NCBI RefSeq assembly: GCF_010093065.1
Contig: NZ_CP048113.1
Coordinates: forward strand, 4,650,001 to 4,714,000
From: Chitinophaga agri
Lineage (GTDB): Bacteria; Bacteroidota; Bacteroidia; Chitinophagales; Chitinophagaceae
Length of the DNA stretch: 64,000 nt
Direction of reading: 5' to 3'
Below the pieces are notes generated by a model. It was not told where the DNA came from, ran no database searches, and saw nothing but the letters and a program-made list of their open reading frames with translations. The position numbers were made by a program, and so were the translations under genes. This document shows, piece after piece, positions 52,219-61,380 of the stretch; the stretch's first letter is position 1, and the number at the start of each line of letters is the position of its first letter.

Positions 52219-52917
52219 TTACAACCCACTGATCATAAATCCGAAGGAATATGGACTTACATCGTACGTACCATTTTCCTTGAACATGCCATTCAGAGCA
52301 TAAGTACCGTAGAGGGCAAAGTTACCATAACCCACTCTGGCAGTACCCGCAAAACGCCAGGTATTGAACAGACGTTTGCTCGCTTCTTTTTCGATCAGCT
52401 TAGAACCTCCCAGGTTTTCTACTGAACGGGTGTGCGCGTTAACCAGGTTACCTAATTTCAGACCAACACCAACTTTAAAGCCTTTGTTGGCATTCTCTGG
52501 CACCTGACGGTATCTCAGCTCCAGGGGAACTTCCAGGTAAGTAGTAGCTAATTTGAATTTGCTATAATTGTCAGTTTCCTGGAAACTAGGCACTGAAGAA
52601 GTATTTCTCAGATCCAGGCTCATGTCCTTCAGCTGAATATGATCAGACCCTATTCCCAAACCGGCTGCGAGACTGAAATTAGTTTTCTGCAAAGGAATGT
52701 CATACATAAACGCAATATTAAACTGACGGTTAAAACCGGTTTTAATATTGCCGGCACCTGTACCTGACAGTCCAACATATCCTAACTGAATCACTAAGAA
52801 ATCCTTGGAATGTGTGGCTGCTCCCATGGCAGTATTAGCAACTGCATTCTTGGCATCCTGTGCAAAAACACCCAACGAGGCAACCATCAGTCCCAGCGAA
52901 AAGAATAATTTCTTCAT
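52219..52917 (-). CDS. Outer membrane beta-barrel protein
   Basis: 232 aa with a signal peptide (FFSLGLMVASLGVFAQ). The rest is alternating beta strands of the porin-family type (IQLGYVGLSGTGAG, INAAGLGIG-like strands, YLEVPLELRYRQVP), ending YSFGFMISGL with aromatic residues near the C-terminus. No enzymatic motif. It has a good promoter of its own. Confidence 0.85.
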   Translation of the reverse strand: MKKLFFSLGLMVASLGVFAQDAKNAVANTAMGAATHSKDFLVIQLGYVGLSGTGAGNIKTGFNRQFNIAFMYDIPLQKTNFSLAAGLGIGSDHIQLKDMSLDLRNTSSVPSFQETDNYSKFKLATTYLEVPLELRYRQVPENANKGFKVGVGLKLGNLVNAHTRSVENLGGSKLIEKEASKRLFNTWRFAGTARVGYGNFALYGTYALNGMFKENGTYDVSPYSFGFMISGL

Positions 52918-52951
52918 GTTTAAGTATAAAGTCTTGAAAAAGAATATTAGG

Positions 52952-52980
52952 CAAATTTAATGGAATAGGAATAAAACCAA
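52952..52980 (-). promoter_or_regulatory. Promoter of the outer membrane barrel gene
   Basis: On the minus strand TTG, an 18-base spacer, and TAAATTTG, a perfect -7 match, 34 bases before the start codon. Confidence 0.65.
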
Positions 52981-53073
52981 GGGTTAAAATATTTATAAAA
53001 TATCAGGCGGTATTTATTCTCTTTGAGGATGTCAACGTAAATACATATCTTTTCGCATAATATATTATACCCT

Positions 53074-54120
53074 ATGGAAGAATATAATGGTCACCTGAAT
53101 ATATATACAGGCGGCTGTTCAAAGTGCAATAGCCCTGAATATGAACCTGGTTATAAGGTCAGATTCTGTAAGGCTTGCAGAAAAAAATTAACCCGGTATC
53201 CCGTAAAAAAAGAAGTCATATGGGCAGCAATAGGGGTAGGCGTTATACTACTGATCTCGCTGTTCCGGCTGCCTGGCTATTTCGTAGCTGGCGTGGATTA
53301 TATGAGGGCTGTACGCTTAACCGAAGAACGAAAATATGTAAGTGCACAGAAAGCTTTTGAGGTAACTCTTAAAAAGTTTCCGGAGCATCCCGGGTCCATT
53401 ATGCATCTTATAACTGCCGCTTATTTCAACGATGATTTGGAAAAGATGGACAGCCTTTTCAATTTGCTGGATGAAGACAAGTTGTCTTCTCTGGATAGTG
53501 ATCTGGAAGCACAGTTCGATCTGCTTAATGAATATTCATCCCATTATCGTATCCGCAATAGAAAGGTATATGCCGAACTGGATAGAATTGCGAATGATAC
53601 AGCCGCCTATCAGAATAAGCTGGAGGGATATGTAAAAATGGATAGTGATGATCTGGCAGCAAAAATTATGCTTGCCAATCTTTACGAGATACAGGAGAAT
53701 CATATGGGCGCAGACAGCCTTGCCGGACTAGCTATCCATGCAGCGCCTCTTTTCCGCCCCGCCTACTACATTAGGCTTGCAGCATTGAAGGACCTGAAAA
53801 GATACGGAGAAGGATTAAAATGTGCTGAAACACTCCTTACACAAAATAAGGAGTCGTTAAGGGCCTTACTTTGTCAATGCTTTTTTCAATTGAAGCTGAA
53901 TATGCTAAAAGAAGGGTTAGCCACCAGTAAACTTGCCGCACAGCTCTATCCTGATGACAATAGTGCGCTATTCTGGCTTTCAGTATCTTATCATCTGAAT
54001 CACCAGCAGGCGGAATCAGAACGCATTTTTGCAAAGTTACAGGCCCGCCCGGATACCGATACCAGTAAGCTGACAGAACTTCAAAATTACATTACCGATA
54101 AAGTACCCTTCAGGGACTAA
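53074..54120 (+). CDS. Zinc-ribbon, membrane-anchored TPR-like protein
   Basis: 348 aa. An N-terminal zinc-ribbon-like motif (CSKC near 15-18 and CKAC near 33-36) is followed by one membrane helix (about 50-68, AAIGVGVILLISLFRLPG). The rest is a long helical-repeat domain (about 75-345) of TPR type (YVSAQKAFEVTLKKFPEHPG, LYPDDNSALFWLSVSYHLN). The gene ends 12 bases before the M50-like protease, so the two should be co-translated and may act together at the membrane. Confidence 0.75.
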   Translation: MEEYNGHLNIYTGGCSKCNSPEYEPGYKVRFCKACRKKLTRYPVKKEVIWAAIGVGVILLISLFRLPGYFVAGVDYMRAVRLTEERKYVSAQKAFEVTLKKFPEHPGSIMHLITAAYFNDDLEKMDSLFNLLDEDKLSSLDSDLEAQFDLLNEYSSHYRIRNRKVYAELDRIANDTAAYQNKLEGYVKMDSDDLAAKIMLANLYEIQENHMGADSLAGLAIHAAPLFRPAYYIRLAALKDLKRYGEGLKCAETLLTQNKESLRALLCQCFFQLKLNMLKEGLATSKLAAQLYPDDNSALFWLSVSYHLNHQQAESERIFAKLQARPDTDTSKLTELQNYITDKVPFRD

Positions 54121-54132
54121 ATAATTACAAGC

Positions 54133-54666
54133 ATGTTCATACCAGGTATTTTTATAGCAGCGGTTACCTTCCCGGGAGTGATCGTACATGAATTTGCACA
54201 CCAGCTCTTTTGCCGGCTCTGTGGAGTGGCGATATTTGAGGTAAAATATTTTCAGATGGATAATCCGGTGGGATACGTAAAACACGAGGCGGTACGTAAT
54301 CCTGTTCATCAGCTGCTGATAAGCACCGGTCCTTTTATCATCAATACGTTACTGGCACTCCTGATCGCTTTCCCTGCAGCGATACCTGTATTTCTTTTTG
54401 ATGAGGGAACACTGTTAGACTATATGCTGCTTTACCTCGGAATGTCCATTGCGATGCACGCTTTTCCAAGTACAGGAGATGCCACTATTATGTGGCACAC
54501 GATCTGGCGTGGGGAAAATGTACCTGTATGGCTAAAGATCATTACCGTACCAATTACCGTACTCATTTACCTCGGCGCACTGGGCTCTAGGGTTTGGCTG
54601 GATCTTATTTATGGAATGGGTGTGGCCTTTGGACTTCCCATTCTTATTGTTAAACACTTTGCATAA
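54133..54666 (+). CDS. M50-like intramembrane zinc metalloprotease
   Basis: 177 aa with about four to five hydrophobic helices. The zinc motif HEFAH lies in the first helix (VIVHEFAHQLFCRLCGV), and a second ligand may come from the later MHAFPSTGDATIMW. The short size and motif position fit small M50-like or DUF3267-like proteins. It probably cleaves or handles membrane proteins. It is coupled to the TPR/zinc-ribbon gene. Confidence 0.78.
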   Translation: MFIPGIFIAAVTFPGVIVHEFAHQLFCRLCGVAIFEVKYFQMDNPVGYVKHEAVRNPVHQLLISTGPFIINTLLALLIAFPAAIPVFLFDEGTLLDYMLLYLGMSIAMHAFPSTGDATIMWHTIWRGENVPVWLKIITVPITVLIYLGALGSRVWLDLIYGMGVAFGLPILIVKHFA

Positions 54667-54708
54667 AAGAAGAAGGCGTTCACCTGGTGGGGAACGCCTT
54701 CTTCTTTT
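54665..54708. terminator. Shared terminator between the protease and helicase genes
   Basis: A perfect 17-bp stem beginning within the protease stop codon (AAAAGAAGAAGGC and on) with a 10-base loop. A- and T-rich ends suit both strands. Confidence 0.9.
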
Positions 54709-54721
54709 ATATAATATCGTA

Positions 54722-57700
54722 CTAACTGAATAGATAAAGTACATCTTCTTTTGTGAGCTTCTTCACAAATCCGGAATCATCTGCGATAATCTCCTTAACC
54801 AGTGATTTTTTACGTTCCTGTAACTGCAGGATCTTTTCTTCCACAGTATCCTTACAGATCATTCTGTAAGCGAAGATGTTTTTCGTCTGACCAATACGGT
54901 GTGTACGGTCAATCGCCTGTTGCTCCACTGCCGGGTTCCACCATGGATCAACGATATAAACATAATCCGCAGCTGTCAGGTTAAGACCCACACCACCCGC
55001 TTTGAGCGAGATCAGGAACACCCTGCAATCGTCATTTGTCTGGAAGTTCTGGATAGCACGTTCACGCTCAGTGGCAGAAGTACTACCATCAAAATACTCA
55101 AATGGTATCTTCATATGCTGCAGCTTCTCACGGATCAGGCCCAGCATACCGAGGAACTGAGAGAAGATCAGCACCTTGTGATTGCTGATATTTTCTGTCA
55201 TTTCACGGGTCAGCTCATGTAGCTTTACCGAATGATTCGGATACTGCTCTGCTTCATTCAGGATAGCCGGGGAGTCACAGATCTGACGCAATTTCATCAG
55301 CCCCTGCAGGATGGTCAGCTGAGAGCGTTCCATACCCTGGTCTTCAATAACACCCAGGATCTTAGACCGGTAAGAGTTCCTGTATGCGTCGTATATATGC
55401 CGCTGTTCAGCATCCATTTCACAGAAGATAACTGTTTCAATCTTCTCAGGCAGTTCCTTTGCCACCTGCTCTTTAGTACGACGCAGGATGAATGGGTAGA
55501 TCAGCTTACGCAGATGGTCCTTACGTTCTTCATCCTGGAACTTATCTATCGGAGTGGCAAACTCGTTCCGGAAGAAGTCTACGCTACCCAGCATACCTGG
55601 GTTCAGGAAGTTCATCTGCGCATAGATGTCAAATGTGTTATTCTGCATCGGCGTACCACTCAATGCCAGTTTATTTCTGGTATTCAGCAGCTGTGCCGCT
55701 TTAGTCACTTTGCTTTGCGGATTTTTGATCGCCTGAGATTCATCCAGTACTACATAATCCAGATCCAGCTTCATCAATGTCTGTACATCACTGCGTAATG
55801 TACCGTACGTGGTGATCAGGATATCAAATTTCATCAGCTCTTCCATCGTCTTTAAACGGGTCGGGCCATGATGAATATGATAGGTCATGGTGGGCGTAAA
55901 TTTACGGATCTCGTTCTCCCAGTTATAGATCAGGGTAGTCGGACAAACCACGAGTGCCAGACACTTATCATTTTTATTCTTATAATGCTGGATGAATGTC
56001 AGTGCCTGAATAGTCTTACCAAGACCCATATCATCTGCAAGGATACCACCCCATTTCACTTCGTCAAGATAATTCAACCACTGGAAACCGCTCTCCTGGT
56101 ATGGACGCAGGGTAGCCTGCAGGTTATGTGGCAGCTTTATATTACGGATCTCGTCAAATTGCAGCAGTTTACGACGCTTCTGCTCCAGCTCCATCAGCAC
56201 AGCTTCATCATCAATGAACTCATACAGTTCATCAATAACGCTGAAGTTATATTTGCTAAGCTTCAGTGCTCCTTTTTCCTTTTCCTCTCCGATCTTGAAC
56301 AGGAGAGAGTATTTCTTCAGCCACTCTTCAGGTAACAGTCCCAGCGAACCATCGGCCAGCTGTACATAATTCTGTTTACCAGCAAGTGCCTGTTTGATCT
56401 CCCGTATACTTACCTTCTGATCGCCATAGACCACTTCGATCTGTGCGTCAAACCAGTCAATACCAGAACTGATCTGAAGATTGGTAACAGGTTTATGTGC
56501 GCTGAATTTGAAGTTTTTGAGGTTTTCAAATCCGAATACACGCACATTCATTTCTTTCAGCGTATCAAAGAAGAGGAAGAACCAGTTGTTCTTCAGTGCT
56601 TCCTTCGCTTTCAGGTAAAAATAGTTATTATTAGAAGGTTGTGAGAAGCTGGTATGCAGACTGCTGAGTTTATCAACAAACTGTTGCTCCGCTTCTTTAT
56701 TCCTATGGATGATCAGTACTTTGTTACCTTCCTGCACAGTGATCTTGGCATCATCATTCCATTCTACTTCCTGTCCATGATAAGCATATCCCGGCTGGAT
56801 AATAAATGTCTCGCCTACTTCACGCAGGAACACCCTGCACTCAGGTAATATATCATCTACTTCCGCCAGCAGAGAGTTATCAAACTGTATCTGATACTGT
56901 TTGCTAAGCGGTAACAGATAGTCCTGCAGGTAAGTACCCCACTGGTCTGAAGGAATACGGATCCTACCGCTTTCGCGGAATAGTTCCACATGCAATGCAT
57001 CCTGCGGATTTTCAAAAAGATATAACACCTTATTTTTCAGGAACAGGATAGAACTGTCCCACTCATTATCAGCAACATTGATCAGTTCTCCTTCAATCTC
57101 AACGTGACAAGTCACTTCTACAGCACCAGCAACGGTATGCGTCTTAAACACCGGCTGCAATCTGTCTCCCGCCAGATGCACCGGCTGAAGGTTCTTAGTT
57201 TTGAACTGTTGCCTGTTAGGCAGCAGGAACAACAGACCATGGGCAGCCATCTGCGGGAACAGCTTGGATAGCTTCGGATGCAGATATTCCAGCATTAGTT
57301 CCTTTGTCTCAGTTGGCAGATCTGATTCATTATCATTATGGGTGATATTCTCCCATATACCTGCGAACGGAGAGTTTTTGCTAAGGAATTTGCTAACCTC
57401 AATGCCCTGCACTTTACGTACAGGTGTGATGAGGTCGCGATCTGATTCTTTATATAAGTAGAAATCAACGTACTTGGTTAGGTCCAGCTTATTGACCAGC
57501 GATACAAACTCCTGTTGTTCATCATTTACTTCGCCGCTAACCAGATCTATCCGGAAGAACGGATACAAAGGTTCATTAGCATTAAACACTACGCCGATAC
57601 GTTGTGTAATAACAGTAGGTTCTTCCTGAGGTGGGGGAGGAGCCACATTTTTGCTGGCAAGCGTGCTGTCCACACGTTTAATACTCGGGTCCAGCACACG

Positions 57701-58462
57701 CAGGTAAGGTTTCCCCTCCATATAAGTGAAGGTAAACTTCCCTTCCAGATCATCATCCAGCGAGTATCCGTACAAGGCAAGCAGCTTATTCTTTTCCTTG
57801 TCCCAGTTACGCAGGGTATCGAAATAATATGGGCCGTGATTATTTAAAAGATTGAGGAACAATGCTGTTTTGTGCTTACAAATGGCATGTTCTGTTTCGT
57901 CACAGGTACAGGCGGTGTCAAAGAAACGTTCTTCATTCCGCTGTATGATCAACGGATATTCCTGTCCTTCGTATTTAATAGTCGCCTCGACCTTCTCATC
58001 TTTCGCAACGGTGACCTTGACGTTTTTTGCCGGTTTGGCTATTTTCTCAGCTTCCGCAAATATTTCACTGGAAGTCAGTAGTTTAAGTGATTTCAGGTCG
58101 ATGAACTTCATCTTCACCAGCGTATGTTGCTGATTGTATTGAGTATCGAAGCTCTCGAAATGATTCTTATCCAGCATTTCCTGCAACTGGAACATCGCTG
58201 CGGCTTCATGCCGGCAGATGTCTCCCAGATTATAGGGGCACTGGCAACGAACGGACATAATGCTCGTCTCGTGATACTTGTTAATTGAAACGCGATAATA
58301 ATTCGCATGGGTATCGCTCTTTACCCGGAAAGTGGCTGATTTCAAAACGGGATCAGCTTCCAACAACTCCACACCACCAGTCGCAAAGATGCGCTTCCCC
58401 CTACGGATTACCTCATCGGTTCCGTTATTATAAACGTATTTCAGCAACTGGGGCAGCGACAT
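54722..58462 (-). CDS. SWIM zinc finger and SNF2-family helicase
   Basis: 1246 aa. A SWIM zinc motif lies near the N-terminus (CQCPYNLGDICRH, Cys73 to His85). A second CxC...CxH set occurs at about 185-197 (CTCDETEHAICKH). A long middle domain leads to the SNF2 ATPase: DDMGLGKTIQAL (Walker A), LDESQAIKN (box II), LSGTPMQNN, and the C-terminal helicase half with FSQFLGMLGLI, LKAGGVGLNLTAADYV and RTHRIGQTK. It is a DNA translocase, perhaps in transcription or repair. The gene stands alone. Confidence 0.94.
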   Translation of the reverse strand: MSLPQLLKYVYNNGTDEVIRRGKRIFATGGVELLEADPVLKSATFRVKSDTHANYYRVSINKYHETSIMSVRCQCPYNLGDICRHEAAAMFQLQEMLDKNHFESFDTQYNQQHTLVKMKFIDLKSLKLLTSSEIFAEAEKIAKPAKNVKVTVAKDEKVEATIKYEGQEYPLIIQRNEERFFDTACTCDETEHAICKHKTALFLNLLNNHGPYYFDTLRNWDKEKNKLLALYGYSLDDDLEGKFTFTYMEGKPYLRVLDPSIKRVDSTLASKNVAPPPPQEEPTVITQRIGVVFNANEPLYPFFRIDLVSGEVNDEQQEFVSLVNKLDLTKYVDFYLYKESDRDLITPVRKVQGIEVSKFLSKNSPFAGIWENITHNDNESDLPTETKELMLEYLHPKLSKLFPQMAAHGLLFLLPNRQQFKTKNLQPVHLAGDRLQPVFKTHTVAGAVEVTCHVEIEGELINVADNEWDSSILFLKNKVLYLFENPQDALHVELFRESGRIRIPSDQWGTYLQDYLLPLSKQYQIQFDNSLLAEVDDILPECRVFLREVGETFIIQPGYAYHGQEVEWNDDAKITVQEGNKVLIIHRNKEAEQQFVDKLSSLHTSFSQPSNNNYFYLKAKEALKNNWFFLFFDTLKEMNVRVFGFENLKNFKFSAHKPVTNLQISSGIDWFDAQIEVVYGDQKVSIREIKQALAGKQNYVQLADGSLGLLPEEWLKKYSLLFKIGEEKEKGALKLSKYNFSVIDELYEFIDDEAVLMELEQKRRKLLQFDEIRNIKLPHNLQATLRPYQESGFQWLNYLDEVKWGGILADDMGLGKTIQALTFIQHYKNKNDKCLALVVCPTTLIYNWENEIRKFTPTMTYHIHHGPTRLKTMEELMKFDILITTYGTLRSDVQTLMKLDLDYVVLDESQAIKNPQSKVTKAAQLLNTRNKLALSGTPMQNNTFDIYAQMNFLNPGMLGSVDFFRNEFATPIDKFQDEERKDHLRKLIYPFILRRTKEQVAKELPEKIETVIFCEMDAEQRHIYDAYRNSYRSKILGVIEDQGMERSQLTILQGLMKLRQICDSPAILNEAEQYPNHSVKLHELTREMTENISNHKVLIFSQFLGMLGLIREKLQHMKIPFEYFDGSTSATERERAIQNFQTNDDCRVFLISLKAGGVGLNLTAADYVYIVDPWWNPAVEQQAIDRTHRIGQTKNIFAYRMICKDTVEEKILQLQERKKSLVKEIIADDSGFVKKLTKEDVLYLFS

Positions 58463-58645
58463 AGTTTCATATTGCCCGGTTTATTTACCAGCCTGGGTTA
58501 AAACGCTAAAATATTTAGCAGCTGATGAAAAGGCAATTCACAAAAGTACGCAGAAAAATCCTAAAAAGCTACAGCGCCAGTAGCGTATACACTACATGCC
58601 ATCACTTCCAGAAACAAACACTTTAAGAAAAGAAATTATCTGCAG

Positions 58646-59374
58646 TTATTCTGCAGCTATAAGCTCTCCATTGCGGTAAATAGGCAGGACGTTCGCTCCA
58701 TCCGGAGTGAGACAATACTCGATGTCTTTTTCCAGTCCGAATTTCGCCAGCCGTTTATAATGAGAGGCCTGTTTCATTACTTCATGGATACTGTCTTTTG
58801 AAGTAACGTATAATGTCTCCGCAGCAATTGCTGAATCACAATCTACCGAGAAATGTTTCCCGATACGGTTCACCACCGCCCCTGCAAACAGGGTGTCTTC
58901 CATATTCACACGATCTTTCCAGCCCGCACAACCAAGTATAACCGGTTTGCCCTGTGAGATCAGATAATCACATACCGCTGATATGTTCGGAAAAGAACCA
59001 GTAATGATCTCTATCGCATCCTTAGCCATATGCAACAGCTTGGTTCCATTTGTGGTAGTGAGTACCAATGTCTTATCCTGAATAAAAGTTTTTGGGTATT
59101 CAAAGGGGGAGTTACCATGCAGCAAACCTTCCGCGATCCGTCCGTCTCTTTCGCCAGCGGTAATGGCGCTTTCTCCCAGCTGTTCTCCAATGCTGATACA
59201 CTCCGGCACAGAAGCTACGGGTATCACACGGGCGGCGCCATTATACAATACCGTACAAATCGTAGATGTTGCTCTCAACACATCAATAATCACCACTATA
59301 CTGTTCTTTACATCATACAAATGCAACAATGCCGGTGATAAACATACTTCCAGTCTCGGTTTCAGCTCTTCCAT
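58646..59374 (-). CDS. comB: 2-phosphosulfolactate phosphatase family protein
   Basis: 242 aa, the usual size for ComB. Motifs include VVIIDVLRATSTICTVLYNGA, AGERDGRIAEGLLHGNSPFEY and LVLTTTNGTKLL. In coenzyme M synthesis ComB removes phosphate from phosphosulfolactate. Many Bacteroidota carry it without the rest of that pathway; some make other sulfonates such as capnine-type lipids. Role here uncertain. Confidence 0.9.
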   Translation of the reverse strand: MEELKPRLEVCLSPALLHLYDVKNSIVVIIDVLRATSTICTVLYNGAARVIPVASVPECISIGEQLGESAITAGERDGRIAEGLLHGNSPFEYPKTFIQDKTLVLTTTNGTKLLHMAKDAIEIITGSFPNISAVCDYLISQGKPVILGCAGWKDRVNMEDTLFAGAVVNRIGKHFSVDCDSAIAAETLYVTSKDSIHEVMKQASHYKRLAKFGLEKDIEYCLTPDGANVLPIYRNGELIAAE

Positions 59375-59397
59375 ATTATATCAGTTAGGAATTAAAA

Positions 59398-59468
59398 AAT
59401 CAGGAATTAGAAATGGAAGCCATAAAATGAGGGATCTCTCACCAATTCTTCATTCCTAATTCCTGATT
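59398..59468. repeat. Inverted repeat with 18-base arms between comB and SRPBCC genes
   Basis: AATCAGGAATTAG and five more bases (59398-59415) recur in inverted form at 59451-59468 with one mismatch. Part of the arm is also echoed just upstream (TTAGGAATTA). Repeats of this AATTCCTAATTCC type are common between genes in this phylum. It could act as a terminator of comB upstream control, but there is no T run. Confidence 0.65.
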
Positions 59469-59477
59469 CATAATTTT

Positions 59478-59951
59478 TCAGTCTAGTATTACTCTCCACT
59501 TTTCTGTCTCAGCATAGTCTTTAATTACGCTGTTCCGCAATCTCACCAGTTCAGTCATGTACTTATGCAGGAAGAACCGCTCAAACATGCGGCCTAACCA
59601 GCCATAGGGCGTTCCAAATTCCATTATATCAATTGCAACAGTGCCATTACCTATCTCCTTAAAATGATGCTCATGTTTCATATAGGTGAAGTCACCGGAC
59701 ACCATTTCATCACAGAAATACTCTGTTTTGCGCATGGCCGTGATCCGGGTAGTGAGTTGACGCAACTTACCCAGGTATTTCGCCTGCCAGGTGACCGTCT
59801 CATCCATCTCAATAAGACCATTTGAACGGCCTGTGATCTTTCCCTCCTGCATATGCGCCATACTGCGCTTATGCACTGTTATGCTCCTGCTCAGGTCAAA
59901 GACCCGATCCAAAGGAGCATGAATTACCGTCGTAACATGAATCGTGGGCAT
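59478..59951 (-). CDS. SRPBCC/START-like protein
   Basis: 157 aa. The N-terminus HVTTVIHAPLDRVFDLSRSI, then YMKHEHHFKEIGNGTVAIDIMEFGTPYGWLG, are as in the ligand-binding SRPBCC superfamily (COG4276-like). A hydrophobic cavity for a small ligand is expected. It sits between gcvT (37-base gap) and comB on the same strand. Confidence 0.82.
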   Translation of the reverse strand: MPTIHVTTVIHAPLDRVFDLSRSITVHKRSMAHMQEGKITGRSNGLIEMDETVTWQAKYLGKLRQLTTRITAMRKTEYFCDEMVSGDFTYMKHEHHFKEIGNGTVAIDIMEFGTPYGWLGRMFERFFLHKYMTELVRLRNSVIKDYAETEKWRVILD

Positions 59952-59988
59952 AGAATAATAGATATGGTTTTTTGCAATTTAAGCTAAC

Positions 59989-61077
59989 TTAACTTAAAAA
60001 CGGCACCTTTACAACTCTGGCTTTCAGTAATTTATCCCTTACGGCAATGAAAATTTCCGAATCCTGTGCTGAAAACTCCGTTTTAACATACCCAAGACCA
60101 ACTGCTTTCTGCATGGATGGGGACTGCGTACCTGAAGTCACTTTACCGATCACTTCACCTGCAGCATTTTTAATTTCATAGTCATGGCGGGGAATACCCT
60201 TGTCGACCATTTCAAATCCTACCAGCTTACGGGTTACACCAGCAGCTTTCTGCTGCTCAAATGTAGCGCGGGAAGTAAAATCTTTAGTGAATTTGGTGAT
60301 CCAACCCAGTCCTGCCTCCATTGGAGAGGTGGTGTCATCAATATCATTACCATATAGGCAGAATCCCATTTCCAGGCGCAGGGTATCACGTGCAGCCAGG
60401 CCAATTGGCTTCAGCCCTTTAGGCGTGCCTACTTCGAAAATGGCATCCCAGATCTTATCTGCAGCACCATCTTTCTCATCAAAATAGATCTCGATACCAC
60501 CAGCGCCTGTGTAACCGGTAGCACTGATCAGTACGTTTGGTACACCTGCAAATTCACCTTTTGCAAAAGTGTAGTATTTCAGGTTCACCAGTTCCACATC
60601 CGTCAGTGGCTGCAAAATGCTCGCCGCATTTGGACCCTGGATAGCCAGCAGACAGGTTTTATCAGAAATGTTGTGCATTTCCACACCTTTTGTATTGAAC
60701 TTGCTGATCCAGTTCCAGTCCTTTTCAATGTTGCTGGCATTCACTACCAGCATATAAACCTTGTTCTCTTCAATGCAGTATACCAGCAAATCATCCACAA
60801 TACCCCCTTCCTCATTAGGCAGGCAGCTATATTGTGCCTTTCCGGCAGTGAGCTTGGAAGCGTCATTGCTCGTTACCCGCTGAATCAGGTCCAGCGCATT
60901 CTCTCCCTTCAGGATGAACTCACCCATATGGCTTACATCAAACACCCCTGCATTATTCCTGACTGCCAGGTGTTCTTCATTAATACCGGTGTAGGAAATA
61001 GGCATATTATACCCTGCAAAAGGAGCCATCTTAGCGCCCAGCGCTACGTGTTTGTGTGTAAATGGTGTGTTCTTCAT
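59989..61077 (-). CDS. gcvT: Glycine cleavage system T protein (aminomethyltransferase)
   Basis: 362 aa. It transfers the methylene group from the H-protein-bound intermediate to tetrahydrofolate, releasing ammonia. Seen are [29 protein letters not shown], the folate-site [13 protein letters not shown] and [16 protein letters not shown], then [19 protein letters not shown]. The other gcv genes are not adjacent, as is usual in this phylum. Confidence 0.97.
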   Translation of the reverse strand: MKNTPFTHKHVALGAKMAPFAGYNMPISYTGINEEHLAVRNNAGVFDVSHMGEFILKGENALDLIQRVTSNDASKLTAGKAQYSCLPNEEGGIVDDLLVYCIEENKVYMLVVNASNIEKDWNWISKFNTKGVEMHNISDKTCLLAIQGPNAASILQPLTDVELVNLKYYTFAKGEFAGVPNVLISATGYTGAGGIEIYFDEKDGAADKIWDAIFEVGTPKGLKPIGLAARDTLRLEMGFCLYGNDIDDTTSPMEAGLGWITKFTKDFTSRATFEQQKAAGVTRKLVGFEMVDKGIPRHDYEIKNAAGEVIGKVTSGTQSPSMQKAVGLGYVKTEFSAQDSEIFIAVRDKLLKARVVKVPFLS

Positions 61078-61294
61078 AATTAACTAATGATCGGTTCTGT
61101 TTTGGGTATGCTTTTAGGTTTAAGTTTTGTTTAAGCCCCGCAAAAATAGGCTGATTTTCCAAATTAGCTGGTTATTTAGTGATTTTGGTGCAATAATTGC
61201 CTCCCGGTAACCAACATCCTCCGGTATTTAACCTCTCCGGAATGGTGTATGAACAACCTGGAGCCAGCACTTGTTATAGCAGTTGATACATTCG
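61078..61294. other. Divergent promoter region between gcvT and the M28 peptidase
   Basis: Part of a 303-base gap. TATTTTTG on the minus strand (plus 61141-61148) is a perfect -7 match for gcvT, without a well-spaced -33. No coding frame. Confidence 0.45.
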
Positions 61295-61326
61295 TTGCTA
61301 ACCAGCTACTTAGATACGTATCTTTG
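61295..61326 (+). promoter_or_regulatory. Promoter of the M28 peptidase gene
   Basis: TTG at 61295-61297, 21-base spacer, TATCTTTG at 61319-61326, a perfect -7 match. The start codon is 55 bases further on. Confidence 0.7.
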
Positions 61327-61380
61327 CAAAACAAAAAACCTTGTCTGCCGGCTTATCCGTAGACGCTAAAATCAACAACT

